Positions 1 to 8,128 of a stretch of 64,000 nucleotides of DNA are shown here, piece by piece (position 1 is the first letter of the stretch; every line of letters begins with the position of its first letter). The notes beneath the pieces are model-generated. The model had not been told where the DNA came from. It saw only the letters and a list, made by a program, of their open reading frames with translations, and searched no databases. Position numbers and translations under genes: made by a program. The stretch is from NCBI RefSeq assembly GCF_023716465.1, contig NZ_CP092415.1, forward strand, positions 647,001 to 711,000, written 5' to 3'. The stretch is from Flagellimonas marinaquae. Lineage in GTDB: Bacteria > Bacteroidota > Bacteroidia > Flavobacteriales > Flavobacteriaceae.

Positions 1-144
1 ATGGCCACACACGATTTGTTTAGGGCCAAAGAAACAGGTACCAAAATAGGTATCATGAAATCCGGTAGTCTGGTTGACGAACTCTCTTCAACAGATATTA
101 ACCACACCAATCTTGAAAAGCTCTATCTGGCCCACATGAATTAA
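1..144 (+). CDS. ABC transporter ATP-binding protein, C-terminal end (partial)
   Basis: The window opens inside this gene. The 47 visible codons begin with ATHDLFRAKETGTKIGIMKSG, shown here in part: ATHD fits the H-loop (switch histidine) of an ABC ATPase, and the following GIMKSGSLV fits the usual strand stating that the ATPase output is shown or hidden (family-typical 'I..G.lv' after the H-loop). It stops at 144, and a DUF3526-type permease starts 14 nt later, so it is the ATPase of the same exporter. The true start lies upstream of the window. The call rests on the short H-loop region plus the operon context. Confidence 0.75.
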   Translation: MATHDLFRAKETGTKIGIMKSGSLVDELSSTDINHTNLEKLYLAHMN

Positions 145-157
145 AGCTACCACAATT

Positions 158-1564
158 ATGATTTTAATACTTGTAAAAAAAGAAATAAAGCAACTCCTTA
201 GAACCGGGCAGTATAGGGTAGCTGGCTTTATTGTGCTCATTTTAACAATAATGGCCTTCTTGGTCAGTACTGGTTATTACAAAACCGTTCAGGAACAGCA
301 CAATATCGCGAAAAGTAACGAACGTCATGTTTGGGAGCATCAAGCCGATAAAAACCCTCACAGTGCAGCTCATTACGGAACCTATGCATTTAAACCCAAG
401 TATCCCCTTTCGTTGATAGATCAAGGCGTTGACAAGTATGTAGGAATCTCCATTTTTTTGGAGGCCCACAAAAGAAATGAGGCCCAATATGCTGCGGCGA
501 CGGATAAAACCGGGTTAGCCAGGTTTGGTGAACTAACACCGGATTTTATACTGCTTTTCATTATGCCATTACTGCTCATACTTCTAGGGCATGATATTTT
601 TACAAAAGAAAAAGAACGCGGTACATTAAGGCTTATTAAAAGTCAAGGAATTAACCCTCGTTTACTTGTCATAGGAAAATGGCTCGGTGTTTTTACCCCT
701 ATTGCTTCACTTACATTGGTGGTCTTTACGATTGCTGGAATTTTACTTGGCTCACTTAGTGATTTTGGTAGCTTTAGCATATTGCACCTATTGTGTATGC
801 TACTCATATATTTAATCTACTACGCTGTTTTCACGAGTATTTCCCTTATCGCTTCCTCGCTCTCCAAAAACTCGGGGATTTCATTGGTAAGCCTTTTAGT
901 TTTTTGGATTTTGAGCAGTTTGGCCATCCCAAAGGCAGCCACTAACTTGGCAGAGTTAAAGTATCCTTATCCAACCAAACAATCTTTTGACGAAGCAATC
1001 GTACTGGATAAATCAAAAGGTCTGGATGGTCATAACCCTTGGAGTGAAGCTGCTAAAATATTAGAACAAGAAACTTTACGGAAATACAATGTAAAAAGTC
1101 TTGAAGAATTACCTTTTAATTATGATGGATTTCGGATGCAGAAGGGAGAGGAACATGAAGCTCAAATCTACTATAGGCATTATAACGAATTAAAGAAAGT
1201 ATACGGCACACATAATGAGGTTTACAACTCGTTCACCTTTTTTTCCCCTTTTCTCCCGACTCGTTTTTTGTCCATGTCATTGGCCCGGACCGATTACAAC
1301 TCACACTGGGATTTTTCGGATGCGGCCGAGAAGTATAGAATGCTGCTACAAGACAAGCTAAACAGTAATTTTGCAGCGAATTCCAAATATGGTGATTGGG
1401 CATACAAGGCCGACCGATCGTTATGGAAGGAAATGCCGGAGTTTGTGTATAGTCCTCCTGCTTTATCCGAAATTTTATATCAAAATAAAATGAGTATGGT
1501 TGCCCTATTTACTTGGTTAATGGTCTCTTTTTGTGCACTTTTCTTTTTCACTAAACCTATTTGA
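158..1564 (+). CDS. ABC-2 type transporter permease, DUF3526 family
   Basis: A 468-residue inner-membrane protein. One transmembrane helix near residues 20-42 is followed by a soluble loop of about 80 residues. Helices then lie near 122-145, 170-195, 205-235 and 242-262, a large periplasmic domain covers about 265-440, and a last helix ends the protein. The cytoplasmic loop KEKERGTLRLIKSQG is the hallmark of ABC-2 permeases that couple to the ATPase. The layout matches paired DUF3526 permeases of Bacteroidetes. It follows the ATPase by 14 nt and precedes a paralogous permease by 6 nt, so the three probably form one exporter operon. The substrate cannot be read from the sequence. Confidence 0.85.
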   Translation: MILILVKKEIKQLLRTGQYRVAGFIVLILTIMAFLVSTGYYKTVQEQHNIAKSNERHVWEHQADKNPHSAAHYGTYAFKPKYPLSLIDQGVDKYVGISIFLEAHKRNEAQYAAATDKTGLARFGELTPDFILLFIMPLLLILLGHDIFTKEKERGTLRLIKSQGINPRLLVIGKWLGVFTPIASLTLVVFTIAGILLGSLSDFGSFSILHLLCMLLIYLIYYAVFTSISLIASSLSKNSGISLVSLLVFWILSSLAIPKAATNLAELKYPYPTKQSFDEAIVLDKSKGLDGHNPWSEAAKILEQETLRKYNVKSLEELPFNYDGFRMQKGEEHEAQIYYRHYNELKKVYGTHNEVYNSFTFFSPFLPTRFLSMSLARTDYNSHWDFSDAAEKYRMLLQDKLNSNFAANSKYGDWAYKADRSLWKEMPEFVYSPPALSEILYQNKMSMVALFTWLMVSFCALFFFTKPI

Positions 1565-1570
1565 ATCCTT

Positions 1571-2980
1571 ATGTTACGGCTTAATATACTTACAGAATTT
1601 CGCACCATTAAAAGAAATTATTGGCTTTCATTTATCACGGTTTTATTGTTGTCATTGTGTTTGTATGCAGGCTGGAATGGTCAAAATAGAGTTGTTCAAA
1701 GACAAAACAGTATTGCGGCGGCCATCAACCAAATGAAAGCTTCCGATGCGTTGATGATGGCACATTTAGACTCTCTTTCTGCCGGACATGAAATAAACTT
1801 GGCCAGTTGGCAATATCCAAGCCTTCCAACGGCCGCTGGTGATTTGAACCCACGGGTCACTCCATTTAACCCGAGTCATTTAAGTTTTGTTGCTACGGGT
1901 CAGAGCGATATGTTCAACCATTATGTCAAACCTACATTAACTGATGATAATTTTAGTATTGCCTTTACAGAGTTAGCAAGTCCTGTGAGTTTACTTTTGG
2001 GAAATTTTGACCTCTCATTTGTTTTGGTTTATTTGTTGCCCTTGGTAATAATTAGTTTTAGCTACAATATCCTTAGTAGTGAGAAAGAACAAGGTTCGTT
2101 CAAGCTTATTGCTACCAGCCCACTGAGTCTTCGTTTATGGTTGCTTCAAAAAGTATTGGTCAGGTTTGCCATCATCGTAATTCTATTATTGACAAGCCTA
2201 TTCATTATGTTTATACTATTTAAAGTGTCCATCAATAAACTTGTTTTAATTTTTATGTTGCAAGTGTGCTTGTATTTGGCCTTTTGGTTTGTATTGGCTT
2301 ATTTACTTAATCTCAGAGGCGCTTCAAGCTCTACTAACGCTATTGTTTTATTGGGCTGCTGGGTGATTGTTGTATTGGCCATACCATCACTTGTCGGTCA
2401 ATCGGCCAATGTATTGTATCCTACGCCATCAAGAACTATGCTTATCAATGAGATGCGTAGCCTACAAGCCACAGTAGATAAAGAACAAGATAAGATTTTA
2501 GATGATTACTTAAGAAGTCACCCAGAACTGGTAACCCGTGAAGCTGATGAAAGTACGGCTTATGGATGGTGGCAAAGATATTTTGCTTCAAAAAATTTAA
2601 TGTTAGAAAAGATGGGGCCTCTCCTAACCGAGTACGACCAATCACTCAAAAAGCAACAGGAATGGGTACATAAACTTAGCTTTTTATCCCCATCCATATT
2701 GTTGCAAAACAATTTGAATCACATCTCCAATACTTCCACGGCCCATTATAATTCATATCGGGAAAGTGTTTTACATTTCACTGACCAATGGAGGGATTTT
2801 TTTCTTCCTTTGGTTTTCCAGGAAGAGGCTTTTACCAAGGAAATGGTAGCGAAATTACCTAAATTTCATTTTGATAGTTCAAAAGTTCAATCTCCAATTT
2901 TATTGAATTCAACAATAATGGTAACAATAATAACAAGTCTATTACTTCTAAGTTTTACCATTGGAATCAAGACTGAATAA
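1571..2980 (+). CDS. ABC-2 type transporter permease, DUF3526 family (second subunit)
   Basis: A 469-residue paralogue of the preceding permease with the same plan: one N-terminal helix, a periplasmic stretch of about 100 residues, four or five central helices (about 140-280), a long soluble region and a final helix. The motif SSEKEQGSFKLIATSP corresponds to the KEKERGTLRLI coupling loop of its partner. It is probably the other half of a heterodimeric exporter. The start 6 nt after the previous stop indicates translational linkage. No terminator is obvious in the long AT-rich region that follows. Confidence 0.85.
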   Translation: MLRLNILTEFRTIKRNYWLSFITVLLLSLCLYAGWNGQNRVVQRQNSIAAAINQMKASDALMMAHLDSLSAGHEINLASWQYPSLPTAAGDLNPRVTPFNPSHLSFVATGQSDMFNHYVKPTLTDDNFSIAFTELASPVSLLLGNFDLSFVLVYLLPLVIISFSYNILSSEKEQGSFKLIATSPLSLRLWLLQKVLVRFAIIVILLLTSLFIMFILFKVSINKLVLIFMLQVCLYLAFWFVLAYLLNLRGASSSTNAIVLLGCWVIVVLAIPSLVGQSANVLYPTPSRTMLINEMRSLQATVDKEQDKILDDYLRSHPELVTREADESTAYGWWQRYFASKNLMLEKMGPLLTEYDQSLKKQQEWVHKLSFLSPSILLQNNLNHISNTSTAHYNSYRESVLHFTDQWRDFFLPLVFQEEAFTKEMVAKLPKFHFDSSKVQSPILLNSTIMVTIITSLLLLSFTIGIKTE

Positions 2981-3619
2981 TTTAATTAGCTCTCTATAGT
3001 AAGAACCAATGAAAAGGACATAAACAATTTTGTTGCCAATAGTTACTGTCCTATTTTTTAAGCACCTCAATTATTTTTATTGATAGTTAGGCATATAAAA
3101 TATGTGTTCAAAAATTGTTTTTTGCTTTCAGTGTGCTTAATGGGAATACCTCCAAGATTTTAAATTTAAAACAATGATTTTCAATCATGTAAAATTTCCT
3201 CAATGATTAAGTCATAGATTTTAACTTGTCCCTTACCTATATTGAAGTTATCCTACCCAGAATTTTGGTTTTTTATTTTTCATGTTGACACCCTGTCACA
3301 AGGAAATAGCAAAATAATCAAGGGAATCTTAGGCTAATTCACGGCATTAGAAACCCTTTTTCTTGAACAAGAGTACTAACTAAAACGATTCAATAGTTCC
3401 TATACTTCCATTTCCGAATACATCAAGTACAAGATAAACTTGCTTACAAAATCGACTACTTACTTATCAACCGGATAAAATGGGACTGAAAACCAGACAG
3501 AAATCCTGTAACAATATGTTATTTTCAAAATTCAGGATATTACTTATAACGATACATCGTATAATTGGTGTATGTGTGGCGAATTAATGTGCACAAAGAC
3601 GAATTCAACTTGAGTATAC
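2981..3619. other. AT-rich intergenic region
   Basis: About 640 nt with no convincing gene on either strand. A short imperfect inverted repeat (TGTTGACACCCTGTCACA, near 3283-3300) is present, but it has no T-run. No other structure was recognised. Confidence 0.5.
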
Positions 3620-4108
3620 ATGGCCATGAAACCATATCGCAATCTTGCTAGGTACCAGAAAGTTGCCGCCAGCGCAAACACCAAAAACCTGTTGCACCGC
3701 TGGTATCCTGTAATGGCTTCATCACAGTCTACACCCTTTTTAATGCCCGTTATTATACTATCACTGATATTTTGTCGCACTGACAATAATCAAAGTTTTA
3801 GGGTGTCCAATGGTCTGCGGATCACCAACTCCATGGCACTATTCTTTGACCATACCGAAAAGCACTGGTATAAATTAAGACTCAGTCCTAAACAAATTTT
3901 AAAATCAGTAACCTCCGAAAATGCCAAAATCTTTCGTTTACTTGACCTCATCATGACCATAGAAGGAGGAAAAAGGGCCAATATATTGTTGTTGGACCAG
4001 GACCGCTGGAAAACAGTATCGGCATATGACCAAATCAGCCATAGCATATTTCGATGGAATATGGTATTACGAAATGAGCTGATTGCATCAAGATTAAACA
4101 AACCTTAA
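3620..4108 (+). CDS. Hypothetical protein, uncertain reading frame
   Basis: An open frame of 162 codons ending 14 nt before the PD40 lipoprotein gene. The product would be basic at the N-terminus, with one hydrophobic stretch (FLMPVIILSLIF) and a C-terminal half rich in charged residues. No family is recognised. An equally long frame runs antisense (3790-4101, continuing in 3544-3786), so neither may be real. The plus frame is preferred slightly because it is longer and sits just upstream of a same-strand gene. It could also be the eroded remains of a gene. Confidence 0.3.
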   Translation: MAMKPYRNLARYQKVAASANTKNLLHRWYPVMASSQSTPFLMPVIILSLIFCRTDNNQSFRVSNGLRITNSMALFFDHTEKHWYKLRLSPKQILKSVTSENAKIFRLLDLIMTIEGGKRANILLLDQDRWKTVSAYDQISHSIFRWNMVLRNELIASRLNKP

Positions 4109-4122
4109 ATTCACATATTAAA

Positions 4123-5121
4123 ATGAGAAAAACACCTTTCTACCTTCTGGCCCTTGCAATTATGGGTTGTACGGTAAAATCAACATTCAAAGACTATGAG
4201 AACTGGACGAAAATGCCCGCGTATACATTGGATACAAACCTACGCTCCCCTATCAAGTTTTTCCCTGAAACCGTATCCACATCATTGGACAAGTTCAACA
4301 CCTCTTTCAGTCCTGATGTTAGGACCATTTATTATTCCGCTACCTCCCAAAAATTAGGAGTTACCGGAATCGCATTCCAAGTATTTAATGGCAACACTTT
4401 TTCAGAGCCGGAGTTCGTACCTTTTGTAATGAGCGATACCCCCATCGCTGATGTACAGATTTCCCCTGATGGCGAGACCATGTTTTTCTCCACCTTCCAA
4501 CACTACGAAGGAAAACCTGAAGGATTCAATTTTAATATTTGGACCTCTCAACGAAAAGACGGCCAATGGCATGATCCACAGCCAATAGGCGCGCCAATAG
4601 CATCAAAGGGCAACGAATTCTATCCTGTCATGACAAAAGATGGAACGCTCTTTTTCAATTCCGACAAAACAGGTAACTCCGATTTGTATTTCTCACGATT
4701 CCAGCATGGAAAATATCAAGAGCCGATTGCCCTTCCAAAAAACATCAATTCAGAACGTCGAGAGGCAGATGCCTTTGTGGCACAGGATAAATCGTTTATC
4801 ATTTTCGTTCGTGTGGACGAGCCCGATGGATTTGGCAACAGTGATCTGTACATAAGCTTCAACAAAGGAAACAATGTATGGACAGACCCCATCAATATGG
4901 GGAAAAATATCAATAGTGACCAAATTGATGGGAGTCCCTATGTAACTCCTGACAATAACTATTTGATATTTACAACGGGACGTCGTTTAGCCGGGATTCA
5001 AGAGACGGCAATGTCCAGTTATGCCAAATTTAAATCCATCCAATCCTCCAGTAATAATGGATCACTGAATTTTTATATTGTCGGTTTGGATTTGGATTAC
5101 TATAAAGACATGGTTCTTTAG
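4123..5121 (+). CDS. PD40/TolB-like beta-propeller lipoprotein
   Basis: A 332-residue envelope protein. The N-terminus MRKTPFYLLALAIMGC is a lipoprotein signal with the lipidated Cys at residue 16. The rest is a WD40-like (PD40) propeller, with repeats recognisable by 'PDG/KDG..lfFsS' blades: FSPDVRTIYYSA, QISPDGETMFFST, YPVMTKDGTLFFNSD, and SPYVTPDNNYLIFTTGRR near the end. Such proteins are common extracytoplasmic binding or scaffold proteins in Bacteroidetes, and the exact role here is unknown. A truncated relative lies at 24565-25069. A strong hairpin follows the stop. Confidence 0.85.
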   Translation: MRKTPFYLLALAIMGCTVKSTFKDYENWTKMPAYTLDTNLRSPIKFFPETVSTSLDKFNTSFSPDVRTIYYSATSQKLGVTGIAFQVFNGNTFSEPEFVPFVMSDTPIADVQISPDGETMFFSTFQHYEGKPEGFNFNIWTSQRKDGQWHDPQPIGAPIASKGNEFYPVMTKDGTLFFNSDKTGNSDLYFSRFQHGKYQEPIALPKNINSERREADAFVAQDKSFIIFVRVDEPDGFGNSDLYISFNKGNNVWTDPINMGKNINSDQIDGSPYVTPDNNYLIFTTGRRLAGIQETAMSSYAKFKSIQSSSNNGSLNFYIVGLDLDYYKDMVL

Positions 5122-5140
5122 CTATGCTCACATATATCAA

Positions 5141-5183
5141 AAAATAATGGGCATTTCCAAAATTTTGGAACGCCCATTATTAT
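5141..5183. terminator. Bidirectional hairpin terminator
   Basis: AATAATGGGC (5143-5152) pairs with GCCCATTATT (5172-5181), and the loop itself contains the perfect palindrome TTCCAAAATTTTGGAA, giving a nearly continuous stem of about 19 bp. It lies between the convergent lipoprotein gene (ends 5121) and the SnoaL-like gene (ends 5263) and has A/T-rich flanks on both sides, so it probably serves both. Confidence 0.75.
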
Positions 5184-5262
5184 CAAATCATCAACCATAC
5201 GCTTTTTAGGCAACGGCAATTCATATTGATCGAGCCAATCATTTATAGAAATATAAATTACT

Positions 5263-5721
5263 TCAATCCCAAACATATTTCCAATTTCCATTTGGTTGAA
5301 GTTTCCAAATGGTCATATAAATCCCAGGATACTCGATCAATTTTCCCGAAGAATCGGGAAGCCACCAGATATAGGCACCATAACTATATGCCAAATCACC
5401 AGATTTAGCCATTACTATTTGCTTGGGAACCCATTTCACTTTTGCTTCTTCATAAAGTGAGGTGCCATAAAATTTTGCTATGGCTTCCTTTCCTTCCACA
5501 AGTACCCCATTTCTATTCAATACTGCCTGATCATCTGCATAAGATAAAAAAGCTGTCTGGACACCTGACTCCCGTATCATTTGTTGAAAGGCCATTTCAG
5601 TTTCATAAATAGACCTTTGCTTCCCTTTGAAATTTACTGGCATCCCACTTTCCTGACCAATTCCGGTAAAGATATATGCATTGGAGAAGCATGCTAAGAC
5701 AATTATTTGAATCAACTTCAT
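5263..5721 (-). CDS. Secreted SnoaL-like/DUF4440 protein
   Basis: 152 residues with an N-terminal signal peptide (about 22 residues, ending near IGQ). The body has the NTF2/SnoaL pattern: an N-terminal helix (ETEMAFQQMIRESGVQTAFLS), 'DD..vLNRNGVLVEGKEAIAKFY', and a C-terminal sheet ending WKLQPNGNWKYVWD, which is the typical DUF4440 ending. Family members are small-molecule-binding cones, and many lack a known reaction. It is one of three small minus-strand genes here (5263-6971) and is similar in style to the secreted NTF2-like protein at 6447. Confidence 0.75.
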   Translation of the reverse strand: MKLIQIIVLACFSNAYIFTGIGQESGMPVNFKGKQRSIYETEMAFQQMIRESGVQTAFLSYADDQAVLNRNGVLVEGKEAIAKFYGTSLYEEAKVKWVPKQIVMAKSGDLAYSYGAYIWWLPDSSGKLIEYPGIYMTIWKLQPNGNWKYVWD

Positions 5722-5783
5722 ATAACCACTATTTTATATCGTGAAGGGTCAGTTGTCAGTTTCTACTTATTCTTTCCTCTCGC

Positions 5784-6422
5784 TCACAAGTCTTCCTCAA
5801 CGGAAAACCGTAGCACAGTCTTCAAGTTTTCAGGTGCTGTTTTATTAAAATCCGTCAGATAAATTTCCCGATGGCTATCCGTAACCCTTTTCAATTGATG
5901 GTTCGAGGCGTAGATTTCCATTTGTTCCAACGTTTCTGTTTCCCTTTCAAAAGGCCCTACATGCATCATCTGTACCGACTTGCCGTCACGTATGACCTGG
6001 TATCCGACCTTACTCAGATATTCATTGTCATTACGCTGAACCAAATCGGTCAACAAGGACATAAAACGCTGTTGTGTTATAAATCCAGGTTGTCGAATCA
6101 TAAGCTCATAAACTAAATTATCCTTATACCGGCCACCTGCCGAACACGTATTGGTCATATTCATATGGCTCCAAATACCCTCGAGGGGATAAACCGTGTA
6201 ATCATAATAATCTGCTGGTCGGTCATCGGATTTCTTAAGGGTCATTTTAATAGCATATGAAATGGAATAAAGTGCTTTTACCGCATGGGCGAATTTTGGA
6301 TCTTTTGGACTTCCTTTATCGCTTATCGTCAGGAAGACTTGTGATGGAACATCAATCAGTTCCGGTCCTTTTTTCGGTAGGTAGAGCGATCGCTCCTGTT
6401 TCCGCCATTCATGTTTCTTCAT
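5784..6422 (-). CDS. GyrI-like small-molecule-binding protein
   Basis: 212 residues, no signal peptide, probably cytoplasmic. The N-terminus (KKHEWRKQERSLYLPKKGPE) followed by 'P.qvFLTI.dkGsP' and the second half with 'VGYQVIRDGKSVQMMHVGPFERETETLEQME' are typical of the GyrI-like (SHS2, AraC effector-binding fold) family in COG4832. That family binds hydrophobic small ligands, and some members are hydrolases. It ends 24 nt before the upstream gene's stop boundary (6447), so co-transcription with 6447-6971 and 5263-5721 is plausible. Confidence 0.75.
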   Translation of the reverse strand: MKKHEWRKQERSLYLPKKGPELIDVPSQVFLTISDKGSPKDPKFAHAVKALYSISYAIKMTLKKSDDRPADYYDYTVYPLEGIWSHMNMTNTCSAGGRYKDNLVYELMIRQPGFITQQRFMSLLTDLVQRNDNEYLSKVGYQVIRDGKSVQMMHVGPFERETETLEQMEIYASNHQLKRVTDSHREIYLTDFNKTAPENLKTVLRFSVEEDL

Positions 6423-6446
6423 CTAAACTTATATTGTCTGTTATGT

Positions 6447-6971
6447 TTATTGTTGTTTTGGCAGATAGACCTGGGGTATCGGGTTATCCTCTGTTTCTTG
6501 CAGCCAGAATATATTGACCACCCTCCATCTGTTGCCTTGATTAATCAGTTGTATACTATTGATACCCCTCATAAAAGGTTCGGTATCGCTTTTGCTTTTA
6601 AAACACTGATACGTGCTGAATACTTGAGCAATATTCCCGAATACCGCAACTTCACGATGTATCTCTTCTTCATAAAAACCATTTTCGAACAGCCATCGCC
6701 CTGAACTTTCAATATAACCTTCCGGCGTCAAAAAAACAGCACCCACTGTACCATCCGGATTTTGCCTAGTGGCAACTAGTCGACCGTTAGGATGATAAAT
6801 ATATCGCATCAGGTCCCAATCGCGCTCTTCGCCCTTCTCTCCGGATATTACATTGTACAAAGCATCAATGGTACCATCTATTGTAGAGGTGACATCAGCA
6901 TAATCTTTTTCTTGGGCCATACCCTTACAAAAAACCAAAAGACAAACGGCGTAAAACAGGTAAGTTTTCAT
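6447..6971 (-). CDS. Secreted NTF2-like (SnoaL) protein
   Basis: 174 residues with a clear signal peptide (MKTYLFYAVCLLVFCKGMAQ). The mature part fits the NTF2-like fold: 'tIDALYNVISGEKGEERDWDLM..iyHPNGRLV', a central sheet, and a C-terminal 'NSIQLINQGNRWRVVNIFWL'. No catalytic residues can be assigned. It is the first gene of a likely three-gene minus-strand unit and is divergent from the AraC gene at 7109, with a 137-nt shared upstream region. Confidence 0.75.
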   Translation of the reverse strand: MKTYLFYAVCLLVFCKGMAQEKDYADVTSTIDGTIDALYNVISGEKGEERDWDLMRYIYHPNGRLVATRQNPDGTVGAVFLTPEGYIESSGRWLFENGFYEEEIHREVAVFGNIAQVFSTYQCFKSKSDTEPFMRGINSIQLINQGNRWRVVNIFWLQETEDNPIPQVYLPKQQ

Positions 6972-7108
6972 TTCAATTAGTAACTTTAATTTTTTAACAA
7001 TTATTTCTGTAACGAATTCCTTTTTACCATACTCATTACATAAAGCAAAACTAGGTTGAATGAAATCCAGTTTTATGTTGAATTCTTAAATCAAGAGACT
7101 TTTTTATC

Positions 7109-8128
7109 ATGGATCTTTTGTTGATACTCTCATTTTTGTCCGGAATTGCTATTCCAGGGGGATTGCTGTTAGCCATTTATTTTTACTATGTCAGAAAAGA
7201 AAATAAATTGAAACAAACCTTGTTGGCCCTCCTATTTGTGTCATTGGCGGTACGTTGTTCCAAGTCATTTTTCTGTTTTTCACTGAACCTTCCAGAATTG
7301 GGGATGGCTATCAGTTATCTAGGACTGGCTTGTATTGGCCCATTAACCTGGCTTTATGTCAAGAATGCCCAAAAAATGGACCTTAACAGTTTACATGTGC
7401 GCGAATACCTTCATTTTCTTCCCGCAGTATTTGGCTTTATGGCAATTACGGTACTGGGAAAGGACTTTGCTGTGGAACTTTATATGTATACGACCTATCT
7501 TATGTCCATATACCTATTGGTTTCTTGGGCTCTTCTACTCAAGGGCGGACAGGGTATGGAAAATGTCTTGGTGAGATGGAACATGGTATTGTTGACAACG
7601 GTAACTCTTTTTTGTTCGATTTACCTTTTCCAATATTATACTAATGAGCTTTTGAACTATACCATTGCTTCCGGTTTATCCTCTCTTTTATTTTATACCT
7701 TATTTATTGTGTCCTTGAAAAACCCCATGCTATTTCCCAAAAAACAGGTTCGCAAAAAAGGAGATCCCAAGGTATTGGAAAAAGTAAGATTAGCCATTAA
7801 TAGAGATAAAATATACCGCGTGCCTTCGCTCACATTAGACAAATTTTCCAAGGAATTGGGATTCCCCTCTTATTTGGTTTCCCGATCTATAAAGGCGGAA
7901 TATGAAAAATCCTTTTCAGAATTCATCAATCATTTGCGCATACAAGAGGTTATAGACAAGCTACCGGAGCGCGAAGAGGGACATCATAAAATTGAAGGCC
8001 TTGCTTATTCCGTTGGCTTTAATACTCCTTCAACTTTTTATGCCGCATTTAAAAAAGTTACCGGTATGAGCCCTACCGAATATGAGGAACAGTTATTGGG
8101 CATGGACAACCTGGTTTCCCATGCTTAA
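7109..8128 (+). CDS. Membrane-tethered AraC-family transcriptional regulator
   Basis: 339 residues. Roughly residues 1-210 are hydrophobic and form about six or seven transmembrane helices. Residues about 225-335 form an AraC-type double helix-turn-helix, with the second HTH ending in the family signature 'VGFNTPSTFYAAFKKVTGMSPTEY'. The type senses signals at the inner membrane while binding DNA. The stop overlaps the stop of the convergent DUF5916 gene by 4 nt. Three similar proteins are encoded at 23429, 32249 and 39710. The target is unknown, and the divergent small-protein genes or nearby hydrolases are candidates. Confidence 0.85.
   Translation: MDLLLILSFLSGIAIPGGLLLAIYFYYVRKENKLKQTLLALLFVSLAVRCSKSFFCFSLNLPELGMAISYLGLACIGPLTWLYVKNAQKMDLNSLHVREYLHFLPAVFGFMAITVLGKDFAVELYMYTTYLMSIYLLVSWALLLKGGQGMENVLVRWNMVLLTTVTLFCSIYLFQYYTNELLNYTIASGLSSLLFYTLFIVSLKNPMLFPKKQVRKKGDPKVLEKVRLAINRDKIYRVPSLTLDKFSKELGFPSYLVSRSIKAEYEKSFSEFINHLRIQEVIDKLPEREEGHHKIEGLAYSVGFNTPSTFYAAFKKVTGMSPTEYEEQLLGMDNLVSHA

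Noticed and set aside
3544..4101. Antisense open frames (3544-3786 and 3790-4101) to the hypothetical ORF at 3620
   Set aside because: No family, no start context and no continuity between them; either strand could be open by chance.
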